Source: a virus. From it: a stretch of DNA of 37,994 nucleotides. Shown here piece after piece: positions 15,875 through 22,075 of this stretch. Under the pieces are notes generated by a model. That model was not told the origin of the DNA. It searched no databases and saw nothing but the letters and a program-made list of their open reading frames with translations. The position numbers and the translations under genes were made by a program. The first letter of the stretch is position 1, and each line of letters opens with the position of its first letter. The stretch lies in IMG/VR virus record IMGVR_UViG_3300025132_000110, positions 1 through 37,994 of that record; one strand, given 5' to 3'.

Positions 15875-16693
15875 ATGGAATTAAACAACACAATCAAAAA
15901 TAAAATAGCTAGTTTATGTTCTGACCCTGATGAATTACTAGTTTATTTAAAATCATTACAGGAAAACAAAAAACATAAGACCGGTACTAATGGATATTAT
16001 CTAGACAAGCTTGTTGAGTGGTTAGAAGGTGGAGAAAAATTACCCTTCAGTGTTTTTAAAATAGGTAATAAAAAGCTACCCTTTTTAACTTTCTCAACCT
16101 TGCCGATTGTCAATTGTCCCGGTGCTTTGGAGTGCTTAACTTATTGCTATTCTGTGAAGGCTTGGCGATACCCGGCTGCTTTTTTTGGGCAGGTGCAAAA
16201 TACTTTAATTATGCAAGAAAGCTTTCATATTATCCGGAATGAGTTAAAAAGGATTTTATCGACACCTAAATTTAAATATCAAAAAGATATTGATTTTAGA
16301 TTATATGTTGACGGTGACTTTAAAAACATTACAGATCTTCAAAATTGGCTAAACTTAATCAGAGAAAACCCAACTTTGAAAGCTTACGGATATTCTAAAA
16401 GCTTACATTTATTTACTCAACTAAATGACTTTAGATTTGACTTTCCAAAGAATTATATCTTGAATTTATCCAACGGTGGTAAATTTGAGATGTTAAAACC
16501 TGCTCTGGAAAAATTACACTTTGTCAGAGGTAAATTTACAGCTGTTAAGGGTAAGATCTCTGAAATTAGAAAACAATTTAAAAAGAAGATCTTTATTTGT
16601 CCGGGCGAGTGTGGTTCCTGTACCTCTATTGGTCACGCCTGTGGTAACAATACCATATTTAAGAATATGGAAATAGTTATACCAATTCATTAG
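15875..16693 (+). CDS. GP88-like cysteine-rich protein (272 aa)
   Basis: Resembles the phage gene-product-88 family (PF17338-type), whose function is unknown. Seven cysteines lie in two clusters: N-terminal CPGALECLTYCYSVKAWRYP (C81, C87, C91, then R98) and C-terminal CPGECGSCTSIGHACG (C242, C246, C249, C256). Between them are FRLYVDGDF (142-149) and YILNLSNGGKFEM. The Cys arrangement suggests a metal or iron-sulfur site in a cytosolic enzyme. The ATG at 15875 follows AGGAACTTT and is preferred to the upstream TTG. Confidence 0.72.
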   Translation: MELNNTIKNKIASLCSDPDELLVYLKSLQENKKHKTGTNGYYLDKLVEWLEGGEKLPFSVFKIGNKKLPFLTFSTLPIVNCPGALECLTYCYSVKAWRYPAAFFGQVQNTLIMQESFHIIRNELKRILSTPKFKYQKDIDFRLYVDGDFKNITDLQNWLNLIRENPTLKAYGYSKSLHLFTQLNDFRFDFPKNYILNLSNGGKFEMLKPALEKLHFVRGKFTAVKGKISEIRKQFKKKIFICPGECGSCTSIGHACGNNTIFKNMEIVIPIH

Positions 16694-16766
16694 ATCTTAT
16701 AAAAGATAGTTTGCTAGTATCTATTATAAAAACTAGCAAAAATTTTAATAAAAAAAGAGGTGTAAA

Positions 16767-16925
16767 ATGTATAATTTAAAAAAAGCAGTTAGTTTAATGT
16801 TATCAAAAGAATATATAAAAGTAAATCAATGGGAAATAAAATTATTTGATTTAAAACAAGCAGAAAGAAATCCATTATTGATAAAAGTAAAACAACGTAG
16901 AAAACAATTAAATAATAAAAGTTAA
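16767..16925 (+). CDS. Small basic early protein (52 aa)
   Basis: Frame starting MYNLKKAVSLMLSKEY and ending RRKQLNNKS. Helical and Lys-rich; no known motif. GAGGTGTAAA gives a ribosome site of the same style as the next genes. Function unknown. Confidence 0.55.
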   Translation: MYNLKKAVSLMLSKEYIKVNQWEIKLFDLKQAERNPLLIKVKQRRKQLNNKS

Positions 16926-16966
16926 GAAATAAACTAACTTACAGAAATAAAAAGGAGTTATGTAAA

Positions 16967-17113
16967 ATGACTAAATTACCTAATTTTGAACTAGATATAA
17001 GGTTCCTGTTGTTACGTGAGCAGATGAACGACAAGACTATGAACGAGAAACAAAAAGCAGTATTAAAAAAACATCATAAAAAAATGGAACAAATCAGTAA
17101 AACGGAAGTATAA
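16967..17113 (+). CDS. Small early protein (48 aa)
   Basis: Frame MTKLPNFELDIRFLLLREQM to KTEV. Helical, with basic KKHHKKM near the end. A strong AAAGGAG precedes it by 12 bases. Function unknown; likely one of many host-takeover proteins. Confidence 0.55.
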   Translation: MTKLPNFELDIRFLLLREQMNDKTMNEKQKAVLKKHHKKMEQISKTEV

Positions 17114-17142
17114 TAAGTAAGAAAATAAAACGGAGTGTTAAA

Positions 17143-17364
17143 ATGGTATCAGATAAAGATATATATAAATTACTAGGTAAAAGAAAAATAAAATCTATCT
17201 TACGTAGGTGGGTAGTTGATCAGGTGAATGTTAGTTTAGAAATGAAAAATTCTCATATTTCTTTTGATTCAACTATTGACGGTTACGGATTGCCTAAAAA
17301 TTATGATGAAGATCACGATTATTTAGTAGATGATTTATTTGAATTTGTAGGTAATAAAATATAG
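17143..17364 (+). CDS. Early protein (73 aa), unknown function
   Basis: N-terminal basic helix (DIYKLLGKRKIKSILRRWVVDQV), acidic C-terminus (YDEDHDYLVDDLFEFVG). The frame is preceded by CGGAGTG at the proper distance. No family recognised. Confidence 0.6.
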   Translation: MVSDKDIYKLLGKRKIKSILRRWVVDQVNVSLEMKNSHISFDSTIDGYGLPKNYDEDHDYLVDDLFEFVGNKI

Positions 17365-17374
17365 AATTAGTTGA

Positions 17375-17446
17375 AGGTGGGGACATTAGAAAGACTAACA
17401 AACTAACTAAGTTTGGTAATATTATTAACTTTCGACCTCCTCACCT
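17375..17446 (+). promoter_or_regulatory. Nested stem-loop element A before the 17474 gene
   Basis: Outer stem AGGTGGGGA (17375-17383) with TCCTCACCT (17438-17446), one G-U pair; middle GAAAG (17389-17393) with CTTTC (17429-17433); inner CAAACT/AGTTTG with a 5-base loop (17399-17415). It lies between two genes and ends 27 bases before the next ATG. The 3' arm is anti-Shine-Dalgarno-like and could also pair with AGGT before that ATG. Confidence 0.6.
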
Positions 17447-17473
17447 GAAGCTATATAAAAAAGTAGGTAAATA

Positions 17474-17692
17474 ATGAAGTGGGTAATTGAACAACTAAAT
17501 AAAGGTTATGTAAATAACGAAGCTAAGGGACGGAGTCAGCATACCAAACAAACTAGACACTTAAAGTACTGTAAACAGTGTAAATTAGTCTTTCAAAAAG
17601 ATACGATGTATAAAGTACAATTATATTATAAACATATGCCTACCTACAAACTACCTAGGGAAACGTGTAAAAAATGCAAGGGGAAAAAATGA
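17474..17692 (+). CDS. Small Zn-ribbon-like early protein (72 aa)
   Basis: Two Cys pairs, CKQC (about 33-36) and CKKC (about 66-69), suggest a zinc site that brackets a basic, Tyr-rich middle. N-terminus MKWVIEQLNKGYVNNEAKG. AGGTAAATA before the ATG. The end overlaps the next gene (ATGA). Function unknown; nucleic-acid binding is a guess. Confidence 0.6.
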   Translation: MKWVIEQLNKGYVNNEAKGRSQHTKQTRHLKYCKQCKLVFQKDTMYKVQLYYKHMPTYKLPRETCKKCKGKK

Positions 17693-17880
17693 TATTATTT
17701 TTATTATCTCAGTTAGGAAACAAGATACAGAGTATCTACTCATTAACAGAAGGTGTCAACGAGGATATGAGTAAAAAAGAATTAATCAGTATTATTAACG
17801 ATATTTCAGGAGACGTAGAAAATCTCAGGGAGGATCTAGCATATATTATGCGAAAGAAGAAGTATTTTAGAAGTGTCTAA
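17689..17880 (+). CDS. Small early protein (63 aa)
   Basis: Start chosen at MILFLLSQLGNK because AAGGGG lies six bases upstream; an in-frame ATG five codons earlier lacks one. Mildly hydrophobic N-terminus, then a helix (SKKELISIINDISGDVENLRED) and a basic end. The start overlaps the previous stop (ATGA) and the next GTG lies inside it. Confidence 0.6.
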   Translation: MILFLLSQLGNKIQSIYSLTEGVNEDMSKKELISIINDISGDVENLREDLAYIMRKKKYFRSV

Positions 17881-18232
17881 TTTAAAAATAGCTAAAGAGA
17901 TCATAAGTCAATATGGCTTAGAAAGTAAAGTAACTTACACAAATAAATGTAACTTAGGCAGGTATGTACCTGAAACAGATACTATTTACATTTCTAGAAA
18001 TTATACTAGTTTTGATGAATTCTTAATGACAATAGTACACGAAATAAAACACGCATTAGACTGCTTAAAACTAGGAAGGCGTAAGTACATTAAGAAATAC
18101 AATCAGGCGAGTAATTTGGCTATAAATCAAGGCTTAGATCCCTATGTTTATAACAAGTGGGAGATCAAGGCTGAGAGGTACGCAGAAAATAATTATAAAA
18201 AGTGGGAACATTTAATAAAACAGAGTGTATAA
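17873..18232 (+). CDS. Zincin-like metallopeptidase (119 aa)
   Basis: VHEIKH at 55-60 is an HExxH zinc motif (H56, E57, H60); E101 in KWEIKAERYAE could be the third ligand. The rest is mostly helical. Short HExxH proteins of this size are frequent in phages and have no proven target. The GTG start is the only one upstream of the motif that fits; it overlaps the 17689 gene by 8 bases. Whether it is active as a protease is unknown. Confidence 0.7.
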   Translation: MSNLKIAKEIISQYGLESKVTYTNKCNLGRYVPETDTIYISRNYTSFDEFLMTIVHEIKHALDCLKLGRRKYIKKYNQASNLAINQGLDPYVYNKWEIKAERYAENNYKKWEHLIKQSV

Positions 18233-18260
18233 CAATAAACAAAACGAATGGAGTGAAGTG

Positions 18261-18632
18261 ATGAGTAGAACTATAGATCATTGGACAATTAAGGTTACTT
18301 GGAGTGACGGAGAAGAGGAATTTTTAGATGATATTCCAAATAGCAATACAATAGAAAACTATTTAGACGAATATCAAAATACCTATACAGATCAACTAAG
18401 TGATTTAGAAGTGAAAAAGCTTGACAAACGACTAAATCAAATAGAACAAGAACAAAAAAAATCTTGGGGTTTGCATAGGATAAGTGGTGGATTTGTGAAA
18501 GCTGAGTTTAATGACGTAGATGAAGAAAAGATTTATATAACTTTAAAATCAGGTGTGCAAAGCGATTGTGAAAACAGAGTAACAACCGAAGATTTATCTC
18601 TTTGGAGAAATAATTTAGAATGGACAGATTAA
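18261..18632 (+). CDS. Early protein (123 aa), unknown
   Basis: Start at MSRTIDHWTIKVTWSD chosen: GGAG lies 9 bases upstream, and an earlier in-frame GTG (18225) sits inside the previous gene with a poor site. Pattern: N-terminal beta (WTIKVTWSDGEEEFLDD), central helix (LEVKKLDKRLNQIEQEQKK), C-terminal beta (KIYITLKSGV). Acidic. No family recognised. Confidence 0.58.
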   Translation: MSRTIDHWTIKVTWSDGEEEFLDDIPNSNTIENYLDEYQNTYTDQLSDLEVKKLDKRLNQIEQEQKKSWGLHRISGGFVKAEFNDVDEEKIYITLKSGVQSDCENRVTTEDLSLWRNNLEWTD

Positions 18633-18648
18633 ATAAAGGAGTGGAGTA

Positions 18649-18924
18649 ATGAATATATTATATAAAATGGTTGATCCTGATAACATCCTTGGATTTAACT
18701 ACATACTAGAAAACAAGGATTATTACATAGATATATCTTGTGAGAATTATGAGAATAGTGACTGGATAAGGAATATTTACGTCAATGAAAAAACGCATTC
18801 TAATGATGTAGGTATGAAAGAAAGAGAACTCGTACTTGGTGAAAGTTATGAAGTTGTTATGGTAACGAATAAAGATATAAAACTAATAAAAAACTGTAGG
18901 ATTTCTTATTATCGTGAAAATTAA
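18649..18924 (+). CDS. Early protein (91 aa), unknown
   Basis: Starts MNILYKMVDPDNILGF after a strong AAAGGAG. Acidic and Tyr/Asn-rich, mixed beta/alpha; no motif known to me. The next early promoter-like site begins right after its stop, so it ends a transcription block. Confidence 0.58.
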   Translation: MNILYKMVDPDNILGFNYILENKDYYIDISCENYENSDWIRNIYVNEKTHSNDVGMKERELVLGESYEVVMVTNKDIKLIKNCRISYYREN

Positions 18925-18925
18925 T

Positions 18926-18956
18926 TTGGAACTTTTTAAAAAGCTATGCGTATAAT
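18926..18956 (+). promoter_or_regulatory. Early promoter-like site 3 (internal)
   Basis: TTGGAA (18926-18931), 19 bases, TATAAT (18951-18956), with TGCG extended -10 just upstream. The best copy of the family; it lies in the only gap of its neighbourhood and directly before the 18991 gene. Confidence 0.7.
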
Positions 18957-18990
18957 AAGAAATGAAGCAAATAAAAAAAGGAGTTGAGTA

Positions 18991-19212
18991 ATGGGATGTC
19001 TCGGTAAGGTTTATATAGATATAGACGAATCAGATGCAAATGAGTTAATGTATGAAGATCGTGATTTTGACTGGTGCTTTCCAGTGTATGACGATAACAA
19101 CGAAGTAATCGGTTATGTAGATATTGCATTGGGTAGGAATGTAATTAGTCCAGATACTAAAGTAGTTCGCTTAGCAGGAGACGGTGAAGGCAGACTAAAA
19201 GGAGAGAATTAA
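18991..19212 (+). CDS. Acidic early protein (73 aa)
   Basis: MGCLGKVYIDIDESDANELM with AAAGGAG before the ATG. Very acidic in the first half (DRDFDWCFPVYDDNNEV); beta-rich. Downstream of promoter-like site 3. Function unknown; acidic small proteins of phages often mimic DNA or inhibit host enzymes, but nothing here proves that. Confidence 0.6.
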   Translation: MGCLGKVYIDIDESDANELMYEDRDFDWCFPVYDDNNEVIGYVDIALGRNVISPDTKVVRLAGDGEGRLKGEN

Positions 19213-19214
19213 TC

Positions 19215-19442
19215 ATGACGACAGATAGAGATATGATGTTAGATGAACTAGCAGATGATATATTCCCAGATCTAATTGATTTGATATATGATAGGAATTT
19301 CTACGACGAATACATAAAGAAAGCTATTGAAGAGGAGATGATCCACGCATATGATATTACTTACAGAGATGCGAAAGATCTTTCCTATTCTTTTAGACAT
19401 AAGTTAATAAGTATAATAAGTAAGGGGGTGAAAGATGTTTAG
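19215..19442 (+). CDS. Acidic helical early protein (75 aa)
   Basis: MTTDRDMMLDELADDIFPDL...; mostly helical and acidic until a basic end (FRHKLISIISKGVKDV). Two bases after the previous gene; overlaps the next by 8 bases. No known family. Confidence 0.6.
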   Translation: MTTDRDMMLDELADDIFPDLIDLIYDRNFYDEYIKKAIEEEMIHAYDITYRDAKDLSYSFRHKLISIISKGVKDV

Positions 19443-19680
19443 TCCTTGTTGTCAGTCAGTTGCCTATGATGATTACATTACAGAAGATGGGTGGGGTAGG
19501 TGTCTAGAATGCATGGAGCCTGTTGAGTATCCTATAGAGCAGACTCACCAAGAGTATTGGGATTGCGAGTGTGAACAAAACTACATTCACAGTAAATATC
19601 ACAAGACTTCCTGTGATATATGCGACACCAATATGGAAGATCAACCAGATTCAATGAGAAGTGAGGTTGCTAAATGTTAA
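19435..19680 (+). CDS. Small Cys-rich Zn-binding-like protein (81 aa)
   Basis: Cys pairs CC (5-6), CLEC (about 23-26), CEC (about 44-46) and CDIC (about 60-63), suggesting two zinc sites. The arrangement is like Zn-ribbon proteins. Overlaps the upstream gene and hands over by ATGTTAA to the tiny membrane protein. Function unknown. Confidence 0.6.
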   Translation: MFSPCCQSVAYDDYITEDGWGRCLECMEPVEYPIEQTHQEYWDCECEQNYIHSKYHKTSCDICDTNMEDQPDSMRSEVAKC

Positions 19681-19742
19681 GTGCAATATTATTTTTTGTT
19701 GTAGGTATTATGATTTTAGTTTACTATAAAGCAATTGATTAA
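19674..19742 (+). CDS. Tiny single-pass membrane protein (22 aa)
   Basis: MLSAILFFVVGIMILVYYKAID: one hydrophobic span of about 16 residues and a short charged tail. The start lies in the end of the previous gene and is coupled to its stop. It is too short to prove by coding statistics, but it is one of several small membrane proteins in this stretch. Confidence 0.45.
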   Translation: MLSAILFFVVGIMILVYYKAID

Positions 19743-19749
19743 TAAAACT

Positions 19750-19838
19750 AGTGGAGAGGTGTACTTCACTATTGCACTTTCCCTCTAATAATAATTGAAA
19801 GTGAAGATAATGAAGATAATGAAGTATGTCTCTCCACT
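19750..19838 (+). promoter_or_regulatory. Nested stem-loop element B before the 19857 gene
   Basis: Outer AGTGGAGAG (19750-19758) with CTCTCCACT (19830-19838), perfect; second TACTTCA (19762-19768) with TGAAGTA (19820-19826); inner CACTTTC (19775-19781) with GAAAGTG (19797-19803). Ends 18 bases before the next ATG. A 16-codon frame (19810-19860, MKIMKYVSPLNKK) runs through its 3' side and its TGA overlaps that ATG. Confidence 0.62.
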
Positions 19839-19856
19839 GAATAAAAAGGAAACAAA

Positions 19857-20213
19857 ATGAAGTCTGAAAAATATAAAGAGTTTAGAGAAGCATTTATTAA
19901 GAGAACATTTGACTTAAGTGATGCAAAAAGAATTGAATATACAGAAGGGAATCAGGACATAGATGTTCATACTAATTTTAAAAGAATTGGAAACGAGTTA
20001 GGTCTTAGTCCTGTTAAGGTGTTAGCCGTCTATCTGGTAAAACATATCAAGTCTTTACTCACCTTTTTTAAGTTAGGTAGAACCTTTAGCAATGAAACTT
20101 TAGAGTCTAGGGTTTCTGATATTGTTAATTACCTGATACTGCTTTTATCTTACCTACATCACGAAGAGGTAAAAGATCGTGACGATAGACCTGAGAAAAG
20201 ATCACAAGGATAA
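19857..20213 (+). CDS. MazG/Nmad1-like all-alpha protein (118 aa)
   Basis: The phrase NFKRIGNELGLSPVKVLAVYLVKHI (about 40-64), then ES/RVSDIVNYLILLLSYL (83-100), is the form of phage all-alpha NTP-pyrophosphohydrolase-like or nucleotide-modification-associated proteins (F..I..LG......V...KH......D..NYL.LL). Such proteins act on the nucleotide pool in other phages. Catalytic residues cannot be assigned safely. Start ATG follows AAAGGAAAC; the previous mini-frame ends in its ATGA. Confidence 0.6.
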   Translation: MKSEKYKEFREAFIKRTFDLSDAKRIEYTEGNQDIDVHTNFKRIGNELGLSPVKVLAVYLVKHIKSLLTFFKLGRTFSNETLESRVSDIVNYLILLLSYLHHEEVKDRDDRPEKRSQG

Positions 20214-20225
20214 GGAAACAAGGAA

Positions 20226-20354
20226 ATGATTATGTATTATATTATAGAAGTTTTACAGACCCAAGCATTTGATACGATTATACAAACTATAATGTGGGCA
20301 TCCTTATGGGTGTTTGTTATTATCAGGTTGGATAGAATAGAAAAGAAGTTGTAG
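20226..20354 (+). CDS. Small membrane protein (42 aa)
   Basis: MIMYYIIEVLQTQAFDTII, then a hydrophobic segment (MWASLWVFVIIRL) and a basic tail (DRIEKKL). An alternative ATG is two codons on. Preceded by AAGGAA. One transmembrane span; function unknown. Its stop TAG shares bases with the GTG of the following frame. Confidence 0.55.
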   Translation: MIMYYIIEVLQTQAFDTIIQTIMWASLWVFVIIRLDRIEKKL

Positions 20355-20401
20355 TGGGTCAGGTAAAGATTATAAAAGAAACCAAACAGGGGAAACAAGA
20401 A

Positions 20402-20554
20402 ATGATTATCGTAACTATTTCAGACTGGATTATAAAGTTTATTGCATTTGCATTTGGTATGTTGGAACTAGCATTTGCTATGTTTTTATTTGTGTTTAGT
20501 TTTACATTATTTTGCTTTATTATGTACACGATTGTGGATTACTTTACATCATGA
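20402..20554 (+). CDS. Small two-span membrane protein (50 aa)
   Basis: Start at MIIVTISDWIIKF follows GGGGAAAC; a GTG at 20354 would add 16 hydrophilic residues. Nearly the whole protein is hydrophobic (FIAFAFGMLELAFAMFLFVFSFTLFCFIMY), consistent with two spans. It is like a holin in size, but the early position does not support lysis. The stop overlaps the next ATG (ATGA). Confidence 0.55.
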   Translation: MIIVTISDWIIKFIAFAFGMLELAFAMFLFVFSFTLFCFIMYTIVDYFTS

Positions 20555-20736
20555 AATGTTGGCATTGCAATACAGAATTAATATGGGGTGGAGACTTTAC
20601 TTATGAAGACTATGGTCTTGAGGACGAAGGTATCGTAAGTAACCTATCTTGCCCAAATGATTTATGCGAAGCCTATGTAGAAGTGTACTTAAAGCTTAAA
20701 GATGATGATGAAGAAGATAATAGCGAAGAGAATTGA
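20551..20736 (+). CDS. Small Zn-ribbon protein with acidic tail (61 aa)
   Basis: MKCWHCNTELIWGGDFTYED, then CPNDLC: two CxxC-type pairs of a zinc ribbon. The end is strongly acidic (KLKDDDEEDNSEEN). Start chosen at the ATG overlapping the previous stop. Function unknown. Confidence 0.58.
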   Translation: MKCWHCNTELIWGGDFTYEDYGLEDEGIVSNLSCPNDLCEAYVEVYLKLKDDDEEDNSEEN

Positions 20737-20935
20737 TTACGTTGAATGCAAACACTGTAAAACAAATACAGACTGCTCCCTTATAGATATGGATCGATCT
20801 GTGTGTTACGACTGTATTGTACGAATGAGATTCCGTAGAGAAATAGAGAAAGAACAAGAGGAATATCCTACGATAAGTAAAAAGGATTTTATAGATCTGT
20901 TAATGATTTTACGAGAAGGTCAAGATCCTTGTTAA
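20702..20935 (+). CDS. Small Zn-ribbon early protein (77 aa)
   Basis: VECKHCKTNTDCSLIDMDRS and CYDC give a CxxC...CxxC zinc site. A C-terminal helix follows (REIEKEQEEYPTISKKDFIDLLMIL). Three ATGs lie in a row at 20702-20710 and no strong ribosome site; the gene overlaps the previous one by 35 bases, so translation probably depends on coupling. Confidence 0.52.
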   Translation: MMMKKIIAKRIDYVECKHCKTNTDCSLIDMDRSVCYDCIVRMRFRREIEKEQEEYPTISKKDFIDLLMILREGQDPC

Positions 20936-21005
20936 TAATTTACTATGAATTCTAATACTATTTTTTTATATTTAAGGAATCGAAATTACATATTCAGGAG
21001 TGATT

Positions 21006-21509
21006 ATGAAGGTGTGTTCTACTTGCAAAGAAAGTAAACCTAAAAGAGACTTTTATGTAAATAGGGCTAAGAAAGATGGTCGTCAGTATTTCTGTAAAAA
21101 ATGTCAAAACGATTATCATAACAACAAGTGGTATAAGAAAAAAAAAGTAGAAAGAGTTCAACAGGTAAAGGAATATAAGTTACACAAAAAAAGAGTCAAT
21201 TACAGAAAAGTTATTAAAGATTATTTTTCTAAAGGATGTATTGACTGTGGGGAGATGGATATTAGAGTGTTAGAGTTTGATCACGTTAGGGGTGTTAAAA
21301 AACGATTTAAACATAGAAAAGGAGAGGGCGTGTCTTTCTTATTAATGAATGGATATAATTGGGAAGCTATCAAGAAGGAAATAGATAAATGCGAAGTCAG
21401 GTGTTGTAATTGTCACAAGTTAAGAACCTACGAGCAATTTAATTACCTGAGAGATATGAGAGACATTACAGAAGAATATTTTAATAAATTGGAACAAAGT
21501 AAAAAGTAG
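21006..21509 (+). CDS. HNH endonuclease with Zn ribbons (167 aa)
   Basis: Start at MKVCSTCKESKPKR chosen because AGGAG is 5 bases upstream. Zinc ribbon CSTC/CKKC (C4, C7, C30, C33), basic linker, then the nuclease: GCIDCG (C78, C81), EFDHVRG (D92, H93), CEVRCCNCHKLRT (C133/C136, N135, H137), the HNH pattern. It would nick or cut double-stranded DNA; free-standing HNH genes are often homing enzymes or packaging helpers. The last 20 bases contain promoter-like site 4. Confidence 0.82.
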   Translation: MKVCSTCKESKPKRDFYVNRAKKDGRQYFCKKCQNDYHNNKWYKKKKVERVQQVKEYKLHKKRVNYRKVIKDYFSKGCIDCGEMDIRVLEFDHVRGVKKRFKHRKGEGVSFLLMNGYNWEAIKKEIDKCEVRCCNCHKLRTYEQFNYLRDMRDITEEYFNKLEQSKK

Positions 21510-21519
21510 TGCGTATAAG
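21489..21519 (+). promoter_or_regulatory. Early promoter-like site 4
   Basis: TTGGAA (21489-21494), 19 bases, TATAAG (21514-21519), with TGCG before the -10. It begins inside the HNH gene end and would serve the 21547 gene and the nuclease set after it. Confidence 0.6.
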
Positions 21520-21546
21520 ACTTATAACCAATAACAAAGGAAACAA

Positions 21547-21756
21547 ATGTACACAGCATTAAAAGAATTAATTACGTTACTTGAAAGAGACGTTGAATAC
21601 GCACAAGACGATTTTCATCAAGATCAAGGGAAGTATTATCATCTTGGTAGAGTAGAGGGTCTAACAAAGGCTCTTAATTATGTGCTTAAAGCTCAGGCTA
21701 AGGAATTAACTGAGCTAGATAAATGGGCACAGTCATATAACAAACAGGAAGGATAA
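21547..21756 (+). CDS. Helical early protein (69 aa)
   Basis: MYTALKELITLLERDVEYAQ..., helical throughout with heptad-like Leu spacing; AAAGGAAAC precedes the ATG. The first gene after promoter-like site 4. It may be a chaperone or an adaptor; no family recognised. Confidence 0.6.
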   Translation: MYTALKELITLLERDVEYAQDDFHQDQGKYYHLGRVEGLTKALNYVLKAQAKELTELDKWAQSYNKQEG

Positions 21757-21760
21757 AAGT

Positions 21761-21964
21761 ATGAACATAGAACTAGGGAAGATGCAAGATATTAGTATAC
21801 ACGATGTAAAAACTATGTCTTTTGACAGAATCAGTACATCTACTTCAGATTACGTTAAGGATAAATACTTTACGACTATATCAATTAAAACTCACGACAA
21901 TCAAATGATCGATATTACGTTGTGGGCTGACGATAAGAACGTATTGCATCAAATAACTAAATAA
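21761..21964 (+). CDS. Early protein (67 aa), unknown
   Basis: MNIELGKMQDISIHDVKTMS, then beta-like alternation (YFTTISIKTHDNQMIDITLWADD). Follows the previous gene after four bases with AGGAT. A small beta domain; function unknown. Confidence 0.55.
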   Translation: MNIELGKMQDISIHDVKTMSFDRISTSTSDYVKDKYFTTISIKTHDNQMIDITLWADDKNVLHQITK

Positions 21965-21968
21965 GTAA

Positions 21969-22055
21969 TTAAGGGCGAGGTTATGAACTGGTTTATTATA
22001 TTCCTATTCTTCCAGTTCAACCACAACTACACTCACTCCGCATCCTCGCCCTTAA
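21969..22055 (+). promoter_or_regulatory. Nested stem-loop element C before the Cas4-like gene, possible switch
   Basis: A perfect 12-bp outer stem TTAAGGGCGAGG (21969-21980) with CCTCGCCCTTAA (22044-22055), inner TGAACTGG (21984-21991) with CCAGTTCA (22012-22019). In the other fold CCCTT (22049-22053) pairs with AAGGG (22063-22067), the ribosome site of the next gene. The two folds exclude each other. Confidence 0.7.
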
Positions 22056-22063
22056 ACTTTTAA
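21983..22063 (+). CDS. Mini-ORF inside element C, possible leader peptide (26 aa)
   Basis: ATG after GGGCGAGG; MNWFIIFLFFQFNHNYTHS..., ending SPLNF. The first 12 residues are hydrophobic. Its codons cover both arms of the stem-loop and the stop lies just before the ribosome site of the nuclease gene, which is where leader peptides end. Expression is not proven; it could be chance. Confidence 0.4.
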   Translation: MNWFIIFLFFQFNHNYTHSASSPLNF

Positions 22064-22075
22064 AGGGAACCCCCT

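Noticed and set aside
18225-18260. GTG start for the 18261 gene
   Set aside because: It lies in the end of the previous gene with a poor ribosome site; ATG at 18261 has GGAG 9 bases before it.
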